Source of the DNA: Armatimonadota bacterium
GTDB lineage: Bacteria; Sysuimicrobiota; Sysuimicrobiia; Sysuimicrobiales; Humicultoraceae
Assembly (NCBI GenBank): GCA_031459855.1
Contig: JAVKHP010000001.1
Span: forward strand, 540,059 to 604,058
Length of the DNA stretch: 64,000 bases
Direction: 5' to 3'
In this document: in pieces, positions 10,417-18,096 of the stretch
Layout of the letters: each line of letters begins with the position of its first letter
How positions within the stretch are numbered: position 1 is the first letter of the stretch
Position numbers and translations under genes: made by a program
The notes under the pieces: generated by a model
The model's database searches: none
What the model saw: only the letters and a program-made list of their open reading frames with translations
Told to the model about the DNA's origin: nothing

Positions 10417-12006
10417 CTACCGGATGAAGTAGTAGTCCAGGAAGTAGACCGGGTTGTACACGACACCCTGCACCCCCGGCGCCACGGCCAGGTTGACCTT
10501 GGGCTGGATCAACCCGACGAACGCCGCGTCGTTGATCAGGATGCGCTGCAGTTCCAGGTACAGCTGCGCCCGCCGCGCGGGATCGGTGATGCGCCCGGCC
10601 TCGGTCGCCAGCTGCGCTGCCCGCGGATTGTCGTAGTAGACGCGCCGGGCCGCGGCCGCGCCCTTCACGGCGAACGGCACCGCCCACCCGTGGGGATCGG
10701 CGAAATCCGGCGTCCAGTCGGCGATGGTGATGGCGAGCTTGCCGCCGCGGTAGTCCGCACGCCACTGCACCGTCTCGCGCGGCTCGAGCTGCAGCTGCAC
10801 GCCGATCTGCGCCAGGTCGGCCTGGAGCTTGGTGACCAGCGTCTCAGCGGCAAGGCCACCCACCAGCACGGTGGTGGGGTAGACCATCTTCACCGGGAAG
10901 CCGTTGGGGTAGCCGGCCTCGGCCATCAGGGCCTTCGCCCGCGCCAGGTCGCGTTTGGGCGCGAGGCCAGGGTCGGTCCCGAGCAGGCCCACGGGGATGA
11001 TCGACGGGATCTGGATGGCGGCACCGCGCATCAGGCCCTTGACGATGCCGTCGTAGTCGATGGCGGCCGCGATGGCCTGCCGCACGCGGCGGTCGGCCAG
11101 CGCCGACGAGATCTGCAGGTTGGTGGTCATCGCCAGGTAGGTCATGTCCAGGGTGTTCCCCTCGACCACCTGTCCGCGGCCGGACCGGCGGAAGCGGGCG
11201 ATGAGGTCGGCGTCCAGGCTCTGGGCGATGTGCACGTCGCCCCGCTCCACCTGCTCCAGCTGCGTGGCCGGGTCGGGGATGTCGCGGACGACGATGCGTG
11301 CCACGGGCGACGGGGCGCGCCAGTAGTTGGGGTTGCGCTCCAGCACCACCTCGACGCCGCGCTTCCACCCACGCAGGATGAACGGCCCCGTGCCGGCCGA
11401 GTTCTGGTCGAGCCAGTCGGTGGCCCGGTCGGCCTTGTCGGCGCCGGGCGCGTCGGTGCCGCCGCGGGCCCGCACCGCCTTGCTGTCGACCACCGCGAAG
11501 TTGGGAGAGACCAGCATCGCCAGGAAGGCCGCGTTGGGCTCCTTGAGCGTGATGCGCACCGTCTGGGGATCGACTGCCGTGATGGCCGCCACGTGGTCGC
11601 TGAACAGCCACGCCGGGTTGTCCTTGAGGTTCCCCAGCCGCGTGAAGGAGAAGACGACGTCCTGGGCCGTCATGACGTTGCCGGTGTGGAACCGCACGCC
11701 CCGACGCAGCCGGAAGGTGTAGACCTTCCCGTCGGGCGAGACGGTGTACGACTCGGCCAGCAGCGGCTCCAGCTTCGTCAGGCTGCGTCCCTGCTCGCCC
11801 AGGGTCACCAGCGTCTCGTACGCCGCGCGGATGATCTGGGGCGGCGCGATCTCGTACTGGCGATGCGGGTCGAGCGTGCGGATGTCCATCTTGGCGCGGG
11901 CCACGACGAGCGCGCGCCCGCCGGGCGCCGCCTGCACGGCGGCCCCACCCGCTGCCAGCACGCCTGCGAGCACGACGACCAGCACACGTCCTGCGACTCT
12001 GTTCAC
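10417..12006 (-). CDS. ABC transporter substrate-binding protein, family 5 (DppA/OppA type)
   Basis: This is a periplasmic binding protein of about 529 residues. It has a Sec-type signal (VNRVAGR, then a long Val/Ala/Leu core ending AVQA), the family 5 opening MDIRTLDPH and the middle motif LRRGVRFHTGNVMTAQDVVFS. The start was set at GTG 12006, which follows AGGAGGAGGG and overlaps the alcohol dehydrogenase stop as GTGA. An earlier ATG in the same frame would read through the neighbouring gene. Family 5 proteins bind peptides, nickel-chelates, opines or sugars; the ligand here is unknown. The coupling to metabolic enzymes suggests a dedicated substrate. Confidence 0.9.
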   Translation of the reverse strand: MNRVAGRVLVVVLAGVLAAGGAAVQAAPGGRALVVARAKMDIRTLDPHRQYEIAPPQIIRAAYETLVTLGEQGRSLTKLEPLLAESYTVSPDGKVYTFRLRRGVRFHTGNVMTAQDVVFSFTRLGNLKDNPAWLFSDHVAAITAVDPQTVRITLKEPNAAFLAMLVSPNFAVVDSKAVRARGGTDAPGADKADRATDWLDQNSAGTGPFILRGWKRGVEVVLERNPNYWRAPSPVARIVVRDIPDPATQLEQVERGDVHIAQSLDADLIARFRRSGRGQVVEGNTLDMTYLAMTTNLQISSALADRRVRQAIAAAIDYDGIVKGLMRGAAIQIPSIIPVGLLGTDPGLAPKRDLARAKALMAEAGYPNGFPVKMVYPTTVLVGGLAAETLVTKLQADLAQIGVQLQLEPRETVQWRADYRGGKLAITIADWTPDFADPHGWAVPFAVKGAAAARRVYYDNPRAAQLATEAGRITDPARRAQLYLELQRILINDAAFVGLIQPKVNLAVAPGVQGVVYNPVYFLDYYFIR

Positions 12007-13028
12007 CGTGCACCCTCCTCCTGCGGTTCTGGTTCCACGACGACCTTGATCGCCCCGCGGCGACGGACCAGCTCCAGGGCGCGGGAGATCTCGGACAGGG
12101 GAAACGTGTGGCTCACCAGCGGTCGGATCTGTCCGGACGCCAGGAGCGCCAGTGCCTGCTCGTACTCGTCCCACGTATAGCACAGGCGGCCGACGAGCCG
12201 CAATTCTCGGCGGACCACGATCCCCAGGTCCACCGGCACGGGCTCGTGGAAGACCCCCAGGACGACGATGCGGGCACCCTTCGCCGCGCTGGCCAGGACC
12301 TGCGGCACGACCGGCGGCGCGCCGGTGGCCTCGACCACCACCGAGGCCCCGCCGCCCGTGAGGTCGCGCACCGCGGCGACAGGATCCTGGGCGCGCAGGT
12401 CAACCACCGCCGCCCCGAGGTCCTGCGCCAGCCGCAGCGCGTCGTCACGGCGCCCGACCGCCACCACCCGCCGCGCCCCCGCCCGCCGGGCCAGCTGGAC
12501 GGCGTACAGCCCGATCACGCCCACCCCGAACACCGCCACGGCGTCGGCGGGCGTGACCTGCACGGCCGCCAGGCCGTGGAGCGTGGACGCCAGCGGATCG
12601 GCGGCGGTCGCGTCCGCGAACGACAGGCGCTCGGGCAGCCGGTGCAGGTTGGCCGCGGGCGCCACCATGTAGTCGGCGAAGCCGCCGTTGGCGTCGATGC
12701 CAAGCTCCACCAGCGCGTCGCAGAGCTCCGGCTGCGCGGCCGCGCACGCCGCGCAGCGCCCGCACGCCACGACCATGCCCACGGCCACCCGCTCCCCCGG
12801 CGCCCACCCGTCCACGCCGGGGCCGAGGCGGTCGACTTCGCCGGCCACCTCGTGTCCGGGAATCAGCGGCAGGGGCACGCGCCGGCGGCCGTCGACGATG
12901 GGGAGGTCCGAGCCACAGATGCCCGCCGCACGCACCCGCACGCGCACCCAGCCCGGCGGCGGCAGGGGAGCGGGGACCGTGCGGAGCGCGATCCCCGGGC
13001 CCTCGCGCTCCTTGACCGCGGCCAGCAT
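12003..13028 (-). CDS. Zinc-dependent medium-chain alcohol/polyol dehydrogenase
   Basis: This 341-residue MDR-superfamily enzyme oxidises an alcohol or polyol with NAD(P). The catalytic zinc ligands C38 and H59-E60 (GHE) are present. The structural-zinc lobe has C89, C92, C95 and C103. The Rossmann motif GVGVIGLYAVQLA lies around residues 168-180. Overall it resembles threonine/sorbitol dehydrogenase-like proteins. Its ATG at 13028 overlaps the aminotransferase stop as TGATG and its own stop overlaps the binding-protein start. It is thus coupled to both neighbours and likely acts on the same compound. Confidence 0.87.
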   Translation of the reverse strand: MLAAVKEREGPGIALRTVPAPLPPPGWVRVRVRAAGICGSDLPIVDGRRRVPLPLIPGHEVAGEVDRLGPGVDGWAPGERVAVGMVVACGRCAACAAAQPELCDALVELGIDANGGFADYMVAPAANLHRLPERLSFADATAADPLASTLHGLAAVQVTPADAVAVFGVGVIGLYAVQLARRAGARRVVAVGRRDDALRLAQDLGAAVVDLRAQDPVAAVRDLTGGGASVVVEATGAPPVVPQVLASAAKGARIVVLGVFHEPVPVDLGIVVRRELRLVGRLCYTWDEYEQALALLASGQIRPLVSHTFPLSEISRALELVRRRGAIKVVVEPEPQEEGAR

Positions 13029-14332
13029 CAGACCGGGGTGGGCGCGCTGACCTGCCGCAGGACGCCCAGGAGCGCGTCGACCGCTTCCTGGGCCTGTTCC
13101 CGGGTGAGCACCAGCGGCGGCGAGATGCGCAGCGTCGCCTCGCCGCACTTGGTGAGGACCACCCCGGCACGCGGTGCGGCCGCCAGGGCCGCCCGCGTGC
13201 GGGCCGCATCGGGCCGACCGGTGGCGGGGTCGACCACGTCGGCCCCGATCATCAGCCCCAGGCCGCGGACGTCGCCGAGCGCCGGCACGTCGGCCCGCGC
13301 CGCACGCAGCGCGTCCACGATGAACGCGCCCACGACCCGCGCCCGCTCCAGCAGCCCCTCGGCCTCGATCACGTCGATGGTGGCCAGGCCCGCGCGACAC
13401 GCGACGGGGTTGCCGCCAAAGGTCGAGCCGTGAGCCCCGGGTGCCCAGGCATCGGCCAGGTCGCGCCGGGCGAGCACGGCGCCCAGCGGCAACCCGCCGC
13501 CCACGGCCTTCCCCAGCACCAGGATGTCGGGGACGAGCCCCCAGTGCTCGACCGCGAACCACCGCCCGGTGCGGCCCAGGCCGGTCTGCACCTCGTCGGC
13601 GATGACGAGGAAGCCGTGACGCCGGGCCAGGGCCCAGACGCCCTCCAGGAACCCTGGCGGGGGCAGCAGGTAGCCGCCCTCACCCATGATGGGCTCGATG
13701 ACGATGCCGGCCACGTCGTCAGGCGGGACGACCGTGCGCAGCGCGTCCTCCAGCAGCGCCAGCGCTGCGGCGCCCCGCGCTTCGGGCGTCGTACCCAGGG
13801 GCAGGTGCGGCGCGGGGTACACGGCGTGGTAGACGCCCGGCAGCAGCGCCGCCAGGCGTCGTCGGTACGCGGCCACGCTCGCCGTCAGGCCGAGCGCGCC
13901 CATGGGGCGGCCGTGGAACGCGTGGTGGAACGCGATGAGCAGCGGCCGGCCCGTCGCGTACCGGGCCAGCTTGGCCGCGGCCTCCATCGCCTCGCTCCCG
14001 CTGTTGAGCAGCAGCCCGCGGCCCTCGCGGAGCGCCCCCGGCGCCAGCGCCCGGAGACGCTCCAGCAGGTCGACGTAGGGCGCCATCACGCCGATGTGGG
14101 CCGCGGCGTGCAGCAGCGTGCGCGCCTGCTCGGTGACCGCCGCCACGACCCGCGGGTGGCAGTGGCCCACCGCCATGGTGGCGATGCCGGCGGCCAGGTC
14201 CAGGTAGCGGCGGCCGTCGGCGTCGTACAGGTAGACCCCCTCGCCGCGGACGAACGTCAGGTCCGTGTACCGGTAGAGCACGGGCGCCACCGCGTCCGCG
14301 TAGCGTCGCAGCAGGTCGGTGGCCTCGCTCAT
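13028..14332 (-). CDS. Class III (omega/acetylornithine-type) aminotransferase
   Basis: This 434-residue PLP-dependent enzyme has the fold-type I class III signature. IADEVQTGLGRTG (about 244-256) contains the PLP-ring aspartate D246. The Schiff-base lysine is K275 in LVLGKAVGGGLP. The substrate-side SGSEAMEAAAKLAR is near 111-124. It would move an amino group between an omega-amine or amino acid and a 2-oxoacid. The gene overlaps the ketosynthase stop (ATGA at 14329-14332) and the dehydrogenase start (TGATG). The substrate is unknown; 4-aminobutyrate, acetylornithine and diamine transaminases are all possible relatives. Confidence 0.88.
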   Translation of the reverse strand: MSEATDLLRRYADAVAPVLYRYTDLTFVRGEGVYLYDADGRRYLDLAAGIATMAVGHCHPRVVAAVTEQARTLLHAAAHIGVMAPYVDLLERLRALAPGALREGRGLLLNSGSEAMEAAAKLARYATGRPLLIAFHHAFHGRPMGALGLTASVAAYRRRLAALLPGVYHAVYPAPHLPLGTTPEARGAAALALLEDALRTVVPPDDVAGIVIEPIMGEGGYLLPPPGFLEGVWALARRHGFLVIADEVQTGLGRTGRWFAVEHWGLVPDILVLGKAVGGGLPLGAVLARRDLADAWAPGAHGSTFGGNPVACRAGLATIDVIEAEGLLERARVVGAFIVDALRAARADVPALGDVRGLGLMIGADVVDPATGRPDAARTRAALAAAPRAGVVLTKCGEATLRISPPLVLTREQAQEAVDALLGVLRQVSAPTPV

Positions 14333-15567
14333 GCCTTCGCGAACACCGCCACGATGTTCTGCCCGCCAAACCCGAACCCGTTGGCGATGGCCGCGCGCAC
14401 CCGGGCGAGGCGCGCGCGGTGCGGCACGCAGTCCAGATCGCACTCGGGGTCCTGTCGGTCCAGGTTGATCGTGGGCGGGATGAGGTCTTCCTGCACCGCC
14501 TTCACCGCTGTCAGGGCCGCCAGCGCCCCGGCCGCGCCCATCAGGTGGCCCACCATGGACTTGGGCGCGCTGACGGCCAGGTGGTCGGCATGGGCACCGA
14601 ACACCTTGCGGATGGCGCGACATTCGGCCACGTCACCCACCGGCGTGGCGGTGGCATGCGCGCAGACGTAGTCGACGTCGGCGGGCGCCAGCCCGGCGTG
14701 TTCGAGGGCCCGGCGCATGGCGCGCGCCGCGCCGTGCCCCTCGGGGTCGGGCGCGGTGATGTGGTAGGCGTCGGCGGTCATGGCACCGCCCAGCACGGCG
14801 GCGTAGATGCGGGCGCCGCGTGCCAGGGCGTGGTCGCGGCGCTCGAGCACCAGCGCCACGGCGCCTTCCCCGAAGACGAACCCGTCGCGGTCCACGTCGA
14901 AGGGACGGCTGGCGCGTTCGGGCTCGTCGTTGCGCCGCGACAGCGCCCGCATGTTGGCCATGGCCGCGATCGACAGCGGCGTGAGCGCCGACTCGCTGCC
15001 GCCGGCAATGATGACGTCGGCGTCGCCGTCGCGGATCAAGCGCAGCCCGTCGAGGATGGCCTGCACGCCCGACGCGCAGGCGGCGGTGGCGGTGACCGCC
15101 GGGCCGCGCAGGCCCAGCTGGATCGACACCTGACAGGCACCGATGTTGGGCATCATCATGGGGACGAAGAAGGGGCTGACCCGGCGCGGCCCCTTCTCCA
15201 GCAGGACCAGCCGCTCGCGCTCGACCAGGGGCATGCCGCCGCCCCCGGTGTTCATCACGACGCCGATGCGGTCGGCGGCGTCGCCGTCGGGCGTGATGCC
15301 GGCGTCGGCCAGCGCCTGCACCGAGGCCGCCACGGCGAACTGCGTGAACCGCTCGAGCCGCCCCACCATCTTGGGGTCGACGTAGGGCGCGGGGTCGAAG
15401 CCCTTCACCTCGGCGGCGATCTGGACCGGCAGATCCGAGGGATCGAACAGCGTAATCCGGGCCACGCCGGACCGCCCCTCGACCAGCCCCTGCCAGGTCG
15501 CTCCTGCAGACAGGCCGAGCGGCGTCACCGCCCCCAGGCCGGTCACCACGACGTCAGGCGCACCCAC
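14329..15567 (-). CDS. Beta-ketoacyl-ACP synthase II-like protein (FabF/KAS II)
   Basis: This 412-residue condensing enzyme has the thiolase-fold triad. The nucleophile C164 sits in TAACASG, followed by H304, K336 and H341 (KSMVGHLMGAAG), with the family C-terminus NGFGFGGQN. The loop around the first histidine reads AHATATPVGD instead of the usual AHGTGTPLGD, a visible deviation. It probably elongates an acyl chain on a carrier protein. Its placement at the head of an aminotransferase-dehydrogenase-transporter operon is not typical for housekeeping fatty acid synthesis, and no carrier-protein gene is adjacent. The start is a GTG at 15567 with AGGA upstream. Confidence 0.87.
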   Translation of the reverse strand: MGAPDVVVTGLGAVTPLGLSAGATWQGLVEGRSGVARITLFDPSDLPVQIAAEVKGFDPAPYVDPKMVGRLERFTQFAVAASVQALADAGITPDGDAADRIGVVMNTGGGGMPLVERERLVLLEKGPRRVSPFFVPMMMPNIGACQVSIQLGLRGPAVTATAACASGVQAILDGLRLIRDGDADVIIAGGSESALTPLSIAAMANMRALSRRNDEPERASRPFDVDRDGFVFGEGAVALVLERRDHALARGARIYAAVLGGAMTADAYHITAPDPEGHGAARAMRRALEHAGLAPADVDYVCAHATATPVGDVAECRAIRKVFGAHADHLAVSAPKSMVGHLMGAAGALAALTAVKAVQEDLIPPTINLDRQDPECDLDCVPHRARLARVRAAIANGFGFGGQNIVAVFAKA

Positions 15568-15627
15568 GGCAGTCCTATGGTAGCAAATTCCGCCGCGATC
15601 GTCGCAGGCCGGGGACCGGCGCGCGGC

Positions 15628-16338
15628 TCAGCCGGACGGTCGCTCCGCCTCTCCGGGGGCCGGCGCGTGCGCCCGCACCACGTCGGTGATGGCGGCCACC
15701 AGGTGCGCTTCGGGCACGGCGCCCACCACTTCGCCCACGTCGTTGATCACGGTCTTGGGCACCGCGTACACGTTGTACCGCTGGGCCAGGTCGGGGAACT
15801 CGCTGGCCTCGACGATGTCCGCGCGGACCCGCGGGGACGCGATCGCGAGATCGGCGGCCAGCCTGGCCGCCCGGGGACAGTGGGGTCAGGTGGGCGTGAC
15901 GAAGACCTGCAGGTGGACGTCGACGGGCAGGCGCTCCAGCGCCGCGCGGGTCTCGTCGGAGATGGGCGCGCGCCCTTTGGAGACGTCCAGCACCAGGTCC
16001 AGCAGGGTCACGAACTCGTAGCCGGCCGGCGCACCGTAGAAGCGGACGCCGTAGTCCTCGGCGCCGATGACCAGCGTGGCCGGCGCCCGCGCCACGCCGT
16101 ACTGGCGCGCCAGGTCGGGCTCGCCCGCCAGGCTGTGCTCCTCCAGGTGCACGCGGTCCGAGAGCCGGGCGAACTCCTGCAGGATCCGCCGCGTGTACTC
16201 GGCCATCTCCCAGTCCGCCCCGGGCACCGCCAGACCGCCCAGACTCGGGGCGAAGAAGACCAACCGCACGTCGTGCACCAGCTCGTCGGCCAGCCGCTTG
16301 CGGACGAACGCTGCATCCTGATCGGTGAGCAACGGCAT
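15628..16338 (-). CDS. Selenocysteine-containing protein disulfide oxidoreductase (UPHC active site, TGA recoded)
   Basis: A 236-residue glutaredoxin-like protein disulfide oxidoreductase (PDO) begins at ATG 16338 behind GGAGG. A TGA at 15886-15888 falls exactly where the first cysteine of the C-terminal CPHC active site is expected (residue 151, TPT-U-PHC-PRAARLAADLA). The same frame continues for 85 residues with textbook thioredoxin-fold sequence, including the cis-proline motif YNVYAVPKTVIND, to a TGA at 15628. A hairpin suited to a bacterial SECIS follows the UGA. The N-terminal thioredoxin repeat lacks a CxxC, so the U-x-x-C pair is probably the sole redox centre. The protein would be a cytosolic thiol-disulfide or peroxide-handling factor. 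Automatic gene calling would stop at the UGA or miss the C-terminal third. Confidence 0.85.
15853..15871 (-). promoter_or_regulatory. Putative bacterial SECIS hairpin
   Basis: On the coding strand the mRNA reads GGCGGCCA-GGC-TGGCCGCC, a perfect 8-bp stem with a 3-nt loop (or 7 bp with loop AGGCU). The loop begins about 22 nt after the UGA codon. This matches the known bacterial pattern: a stem-loop within the coding region just 3' of the UGA, with a guanine among the first loop bases. It would bind SelB and direct selenocysteine insertion. SelA/B/C/D genes are not in the window. Confidence 0.7.
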
Positions 16339-16405
16339 CGTGTCCTCCGATCTCCCTCCCGCGCCAACGAGAGGCGAGGCGGGCGTATTCCGCGAATGCT
16401 CCGGT

Positions 16406-16471
16406 GTGACCGCCACGCCCGTGCTGGACGACAAAGGCCCGAGGGGACGGGCCCGCAGCTTCGAGCCGTGA
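16406..16471 (+). other. 21-codon upstream frame overlapping the HTH gene start (GTGA)
   Basis: A GTG at 16406 opens a 21-residue frame (VTATPVLDDKGPRGRARSFE and one more residue) whose TGA overlaps the GTG start of the next gene as GTGA. Its first 27 bases are a one-mismatch copy of the first 27 bases of that gene. It could be a translated leader, but no ribosome site precedes it and it may simply be a by-product of a short duplication. Confidence 0.3.
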
Positions 16472-16494
16472 CCGCCGCGCCCGTGCTGGACGAC
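16406..16494 (+). repeat. Imperfect direct repeat, two 27-mers 62 bp apart
   Basis: The segment 16406-16432 recurs at 16468-16494 with 26 of 27 bases identical (A versus G at the tenth base). Both copies start with GTGACCGCC and end with GCTGGACGAC. The second copy is the start of the HTH protein gene. The 62-bp offset is not a multiple of three, so this is not an in-frame coding repeat. Confidence 0.8.
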
Positions 16495-16842
16495 GACGCC
16501 AGGGTCCTGGCCCACCTGCGGGGGTACCCTGAGGACCTGCGGCACTTCAGCAACCTCGTCAAACAGGCCCACCCGCGGGGCATCTCGGCGCTGCGCCTCG
16601 TGCTGAGCCGTCCGCAGGCGTCCGACTCGTTCGTCGCTGCCGTGTGCCGCGCGGTCGCCGAGGGCATCCCGGTCGTGAGCGCCGTGGAGGCGGCAGAGCG
16701 CTTCGGCCTGCCCCCGCGGCGCTTCCTCGACGAGGTGGCCGCGCGCCCGGACTTCCCCACGCCGTTGTTCGCCTCGGGGGACCGACGCCTGTGGCGGGCC
16801 GACGACGTCGAGCGCTACCGGGCAGCCTGGCCAGCAGGGTGA
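16468..16842 (+). CDS. Small helix-turn-helix DNA-binding protein (AlpA/MerR-like fold)
   Basis: This is a 124-residue protein starting at GTG 16468. Its C-terminal half (about residues 70-122) looks like a winged HTH of the excisionase/AlpA type: VSAVEAAERFGLPPRRFLDE, then a RPDFPTPLF turn and RRLWRADDVERYRAAW. Such proteins bind short operators as small transcription factors. The N-terminal half is not recognised. It is divergently arranged with the selenoprotein gene, 129 bp apart, and 4 bp upstream of a zinc-ribbon gene. It could regulate the selenoprotein operon, but that is inference from position. Confidence 0.6.
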   Translation: MTAAPVLDDDARVLAHLRGYPEDLRHFSNLVKQAHPRGISALRLVLSRPQASDSFVAAVCRAVAEGIPVVSAVEAAERFGLPPRRFLDEVAARPDFPTPLFASGDRRLWRADDVERYRAAWPAG

Positions 16843-16846
16843 TCCG

Positions 16847-17074
16847 ATGGCCGCATTTGCCCTGTGGGTGACGTGCGTCGCGTGCCGCCGGCCTTTCGAC
16901 AGCGGGCTGCGGATGGATCGCGCCTCGTTCGCCCGCGGCACGCTGGCCGCCAACTACCACACCTGCCCGCACTGCGGGGTGCGCGCGACGTACCGGAAGG
17001 CCGACTACACGCTGCACCCGGCGCCACCCCGCAGGGATGCGGGCGCGCGCGGCGGGCGTCTGGCGCGCGACTGA
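16847..17074 (+). CDS. Small zinc-ribbon protein of unknown function
   Basis: This is a 75-residue protein with two cysteine pairs, CVAC at about 10-13 and CPHC near 40-43, spaced as in zinc ribbons. A basic tail follows. The ATG at 16847 lies 4 bp after the HTH gene, so the two are co-transcribed. No specific family was recognised; zinc-ribbon proteins of this size often bind nucleic acid or assist larger complexes. Confidence 0.6.
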   Translation: MAAFALWVTCVACRRPFDSGLRMDRASFARGTLAANYHTCPHCGVRATYRKADYTLHPAPPRRDAGARGGRLARD

Positions 17075-17175
17075 CGGGACGCGGCGGCCGGGCTGGCCCG
17101 CGTCAGCCTCAGAGGCTCCGGGCCCAGCGCGGGGCGCACAGACCGCCGGGGCCACCGCCGCGGCGGGCCGCCGTG

Positions 17176-18096
17176 TCAGCGCCGCGCGGCGTGCGCCGGA
17201 GGACCGGCCCGCAGGTAGCGCGCGGGGAGCGGCCGACCGAGCACCCCCTCGATGTAGCGTGACGCCGCCCGCACCGCCTCGAGATCCACGCCGGTTGCGA
17301 TCCCCAGGCCGTGCAGCATGTAGAGCAAGTCCTCGGTGGCGACGTTGCCCAGGGCGCCGGGCGCGAAGGGACATCCGCCCAGGCCGCCCGCCGACGCGTC
17401 CACGGTGGCGATGCCGGCGTCCAGCGCTGCCAGGACGTTGGCCAGGGCGGTCCCGCGGGTGTCGTGGAAGTGCACGGCCAGCCGTTCGGCGGGCAGATCG
17501 CGCAGCACGGCCTCCAGCAGCCGCGCCACCTCGCCGGGCGTGGCCGCGCCGATGGTGTCGCCGAGCCCCACGTCGGTGCAGCCCATCTCGGCCAGGGCCA
17601 GGGCAACGCGCCCGGCCGCCTCCGGGGCGACGGGCCCCGCGTAGGGACACCACCACGCCGTGGACACGTACCCGCGGACGTGCATCCCTGCAGCGGTGGC
17701 CTCACGGACCACGTCCCGGAAGACCTGCAGGGACGCCTCGATCGTCATGCCGATGTTGGCCTGCGCGAACGCCTCGGAGGCCGCGGTGAAGACGGCGATG
17801 GCGCGTGCCCCGGCTGCCACCGCACGTTCCAGGCCCCGGCGGTTGGGCACCAGGACCACGTACGTGACCCCGGGCCGGGCGGGCAGCCGGCGTAGCACCG
17901 CGTCGGTGTCGGCCATCTGGGGCACGCGGTCGGGGCGCACGAACGCGCCGACCTCGATCACCGAGAACCCCGCCTCGACCAGGAGCTCGATGAACCGCAC
18001 CTTGGCCTCGAGGGGCACGACGCCGGCCTCGTTCTGCAGGCCGTCGCGCGGACCGACCTCGACCACGCGTACGCGGGCGGGATACCGCAGGCTCAC
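17176..18096 (-). CDS. liuE: Hydroxymethylglutaryl-CoA lyase
   Basis: This 306-residue DRE-TIM-family lyase cleaves HMG-CoA to acetoacetate and acetyl-CoA, the last step of leucine breakdown. The visible signatures are VEVGPRDGLQNE near residue 10, metal-ligand region HFHDTRGTALAN (about 207-218), and the catalytic-cysteine loop GGCPFAPGALGNVATED (about 242-258). The start is GTG 18096, which overlaps the biotin-carrier gene stop and follows GGAGGGG. It is the last gene of a leucine-degradation operon, and its family assignment is among the firmest in the window. Confidence 0.93.
   Translation of the reverse strand: MSLRYPARVRVVEVGPRDGLQNEAGVVPLEAKVRFIELLVEAGFSVIEVGAFVRPDRVPQMADTDAVLRRLPARPGVTYVVLVPNRRGLERAVAAGARAIAVFTAASEAFAQANIGMTIEASLQVFRDVVREATAAGMHVRGYVSTAWWCPYAGPVAPEAAGRVALALAEMGCTDVGLGDTIGAATPGEVARLLEAVLRDLPAERLAVHFHDTRGTALANVLAALDAGIATVDASAGGLGGCPFAPGALGNVATEDLLYMLHGLGIATGVDLEAVRAASRYIEGVLGRPLPARYLRAGPPAHAARR

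Noticed and set aside
8920-12180. Plus-strand open frame of about 1080 codons
   Set aside because: It lies opposite the permease and binding-protein genes, which have clear family motifs; no domain is recognisable in it.
15886-15888. Reading the TGA as a true stop or a pseudogene mutation
   Set aside because: The downstream 85 codons keep an intact thioredoxin fold with the resolving cysteine and cis-proline, and a SECIS-like hairpin is present.
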